64,000 nt of DNA from Trichosporon coremiiforme (taxonomy: Eukaryota; Basidiomycota; Tremellomycetes; Trichosporonales; Trichosporonaceae): assembly GCA_039545355.1 (NCBI GenBank), contig BCJJ01000016.1, positions 981,544 through 1,045,543 on the forward strand, in the 5' to 3' direction. A model generated the notes under the pieces. It had not been told where the DNA came from, ran no database searches, and worked only from the letters and a program-made list of their open reading frames with translations. This document shows, in pieces, positions 63,796 through 64,000 of the stretch (position 1 is the first letter of the stretch; the number at the start of each line of letters is the position of its first letter). A program made the position numbers and the translations under genes.

Positions 63796-64000
63796 CGTTG
63801 CGTTGTCGGTCTCCTTACAGTGCTGCTTCGGAGAGATCTTTTTGGCTGGCGGTTCGACAGTCGCGGGAGATGACTCTTTGGTGTCTGTCCGCAAGTGCTG
63901 CCTGGATCGTAACTTGCATTATGAGAGCATGGTGCGGGGCCTCTGTCGAAGCCCTGTCAGTGAACTTGCGAAGGCAGTCGTATGCGGCTTTCCAGTTCTC

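Overview
This window is eukaryotic nuclear DNA, most likely from a basidiomycete yeast of the Tremellomycetes. A Trichosporonales member (Cutaneotrichosporon, Apiotrichum or Vanrija type) would fit best. Reasons: GC-rich coding with strongly C/G-ending codons; many very short GT..AG introns (about 31-60 nt) with a CTGAC or CTAAC branch point just before the acceptor; a mitochondrial-targeted hydrolase, a GPI-anchored enzyme, a Rab GTPase and an intron-containing tRNA; no operons or bacterial signals. The species assignment is inference.

Left part (1-13.2 kb): an accessory-looking zone. It holds five dispersed copies of a SUMO-like (ubiquitin-fold) family: one cut by the window start, two more on the minus strand, one on the plus strand, and one plus-strand copy with two frameshifts. 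None that can be read ends in the Gly-Gly needed for conjugation. Between them lie a POT/PTR2 peptide transporter with an apparent frameshift near its C-terminus, an intronless P-loop kinase-like gene resembling actinobacterial proteins, and a tRNA-Glu(CTC) with an intron.

Centre-left (13.6-25 kb): an F-box-like orphan, a TauD/clavaminate-synthase-type dioxygenase divergent from an UNC93-like MFS carrier, a tandem pair of paralogous proteins of unknown function (the second carries in-frame TGA codons where its sister has Trp), a protein tyrosine phosphatase, and an MCT-like MFS transporter.

Centre (25-41.6 kb): an unrecognised helical protein, a 1,103-residue intronless HEAT-like protein, a TPR protein, a gene-poor 2.7-kb stretch with four diverged copies of a roughly 75-100-bp repeat, an ABCG half-transporter, another 2.9-kb gene-free stretch, and a secreted, probably GPI-anchored GMC oxidoreductase.

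Right part (43-64 kb): a small secreted Cys-rich protein with a Kex2-like site, a zinc alcohol dehydrogenase with two unusually long introns, a many-exon sugar transporter, a Ryh1/Ypt6/Rab6-type GTPase, a mitochondrial 3-hydroxyisobutyryl-CoA hydrolase, a secreted ricin-B-type lectin, and a Mup1-like amino acid permease. Overall the window is rich in nutrient uptake (peptides, sugars, amino acids, MFS, ABC) and extracellular proteins, mixed with lineage-specific families. Exon borders are read by eye from splice signals, frame and family similarity; no search was run.
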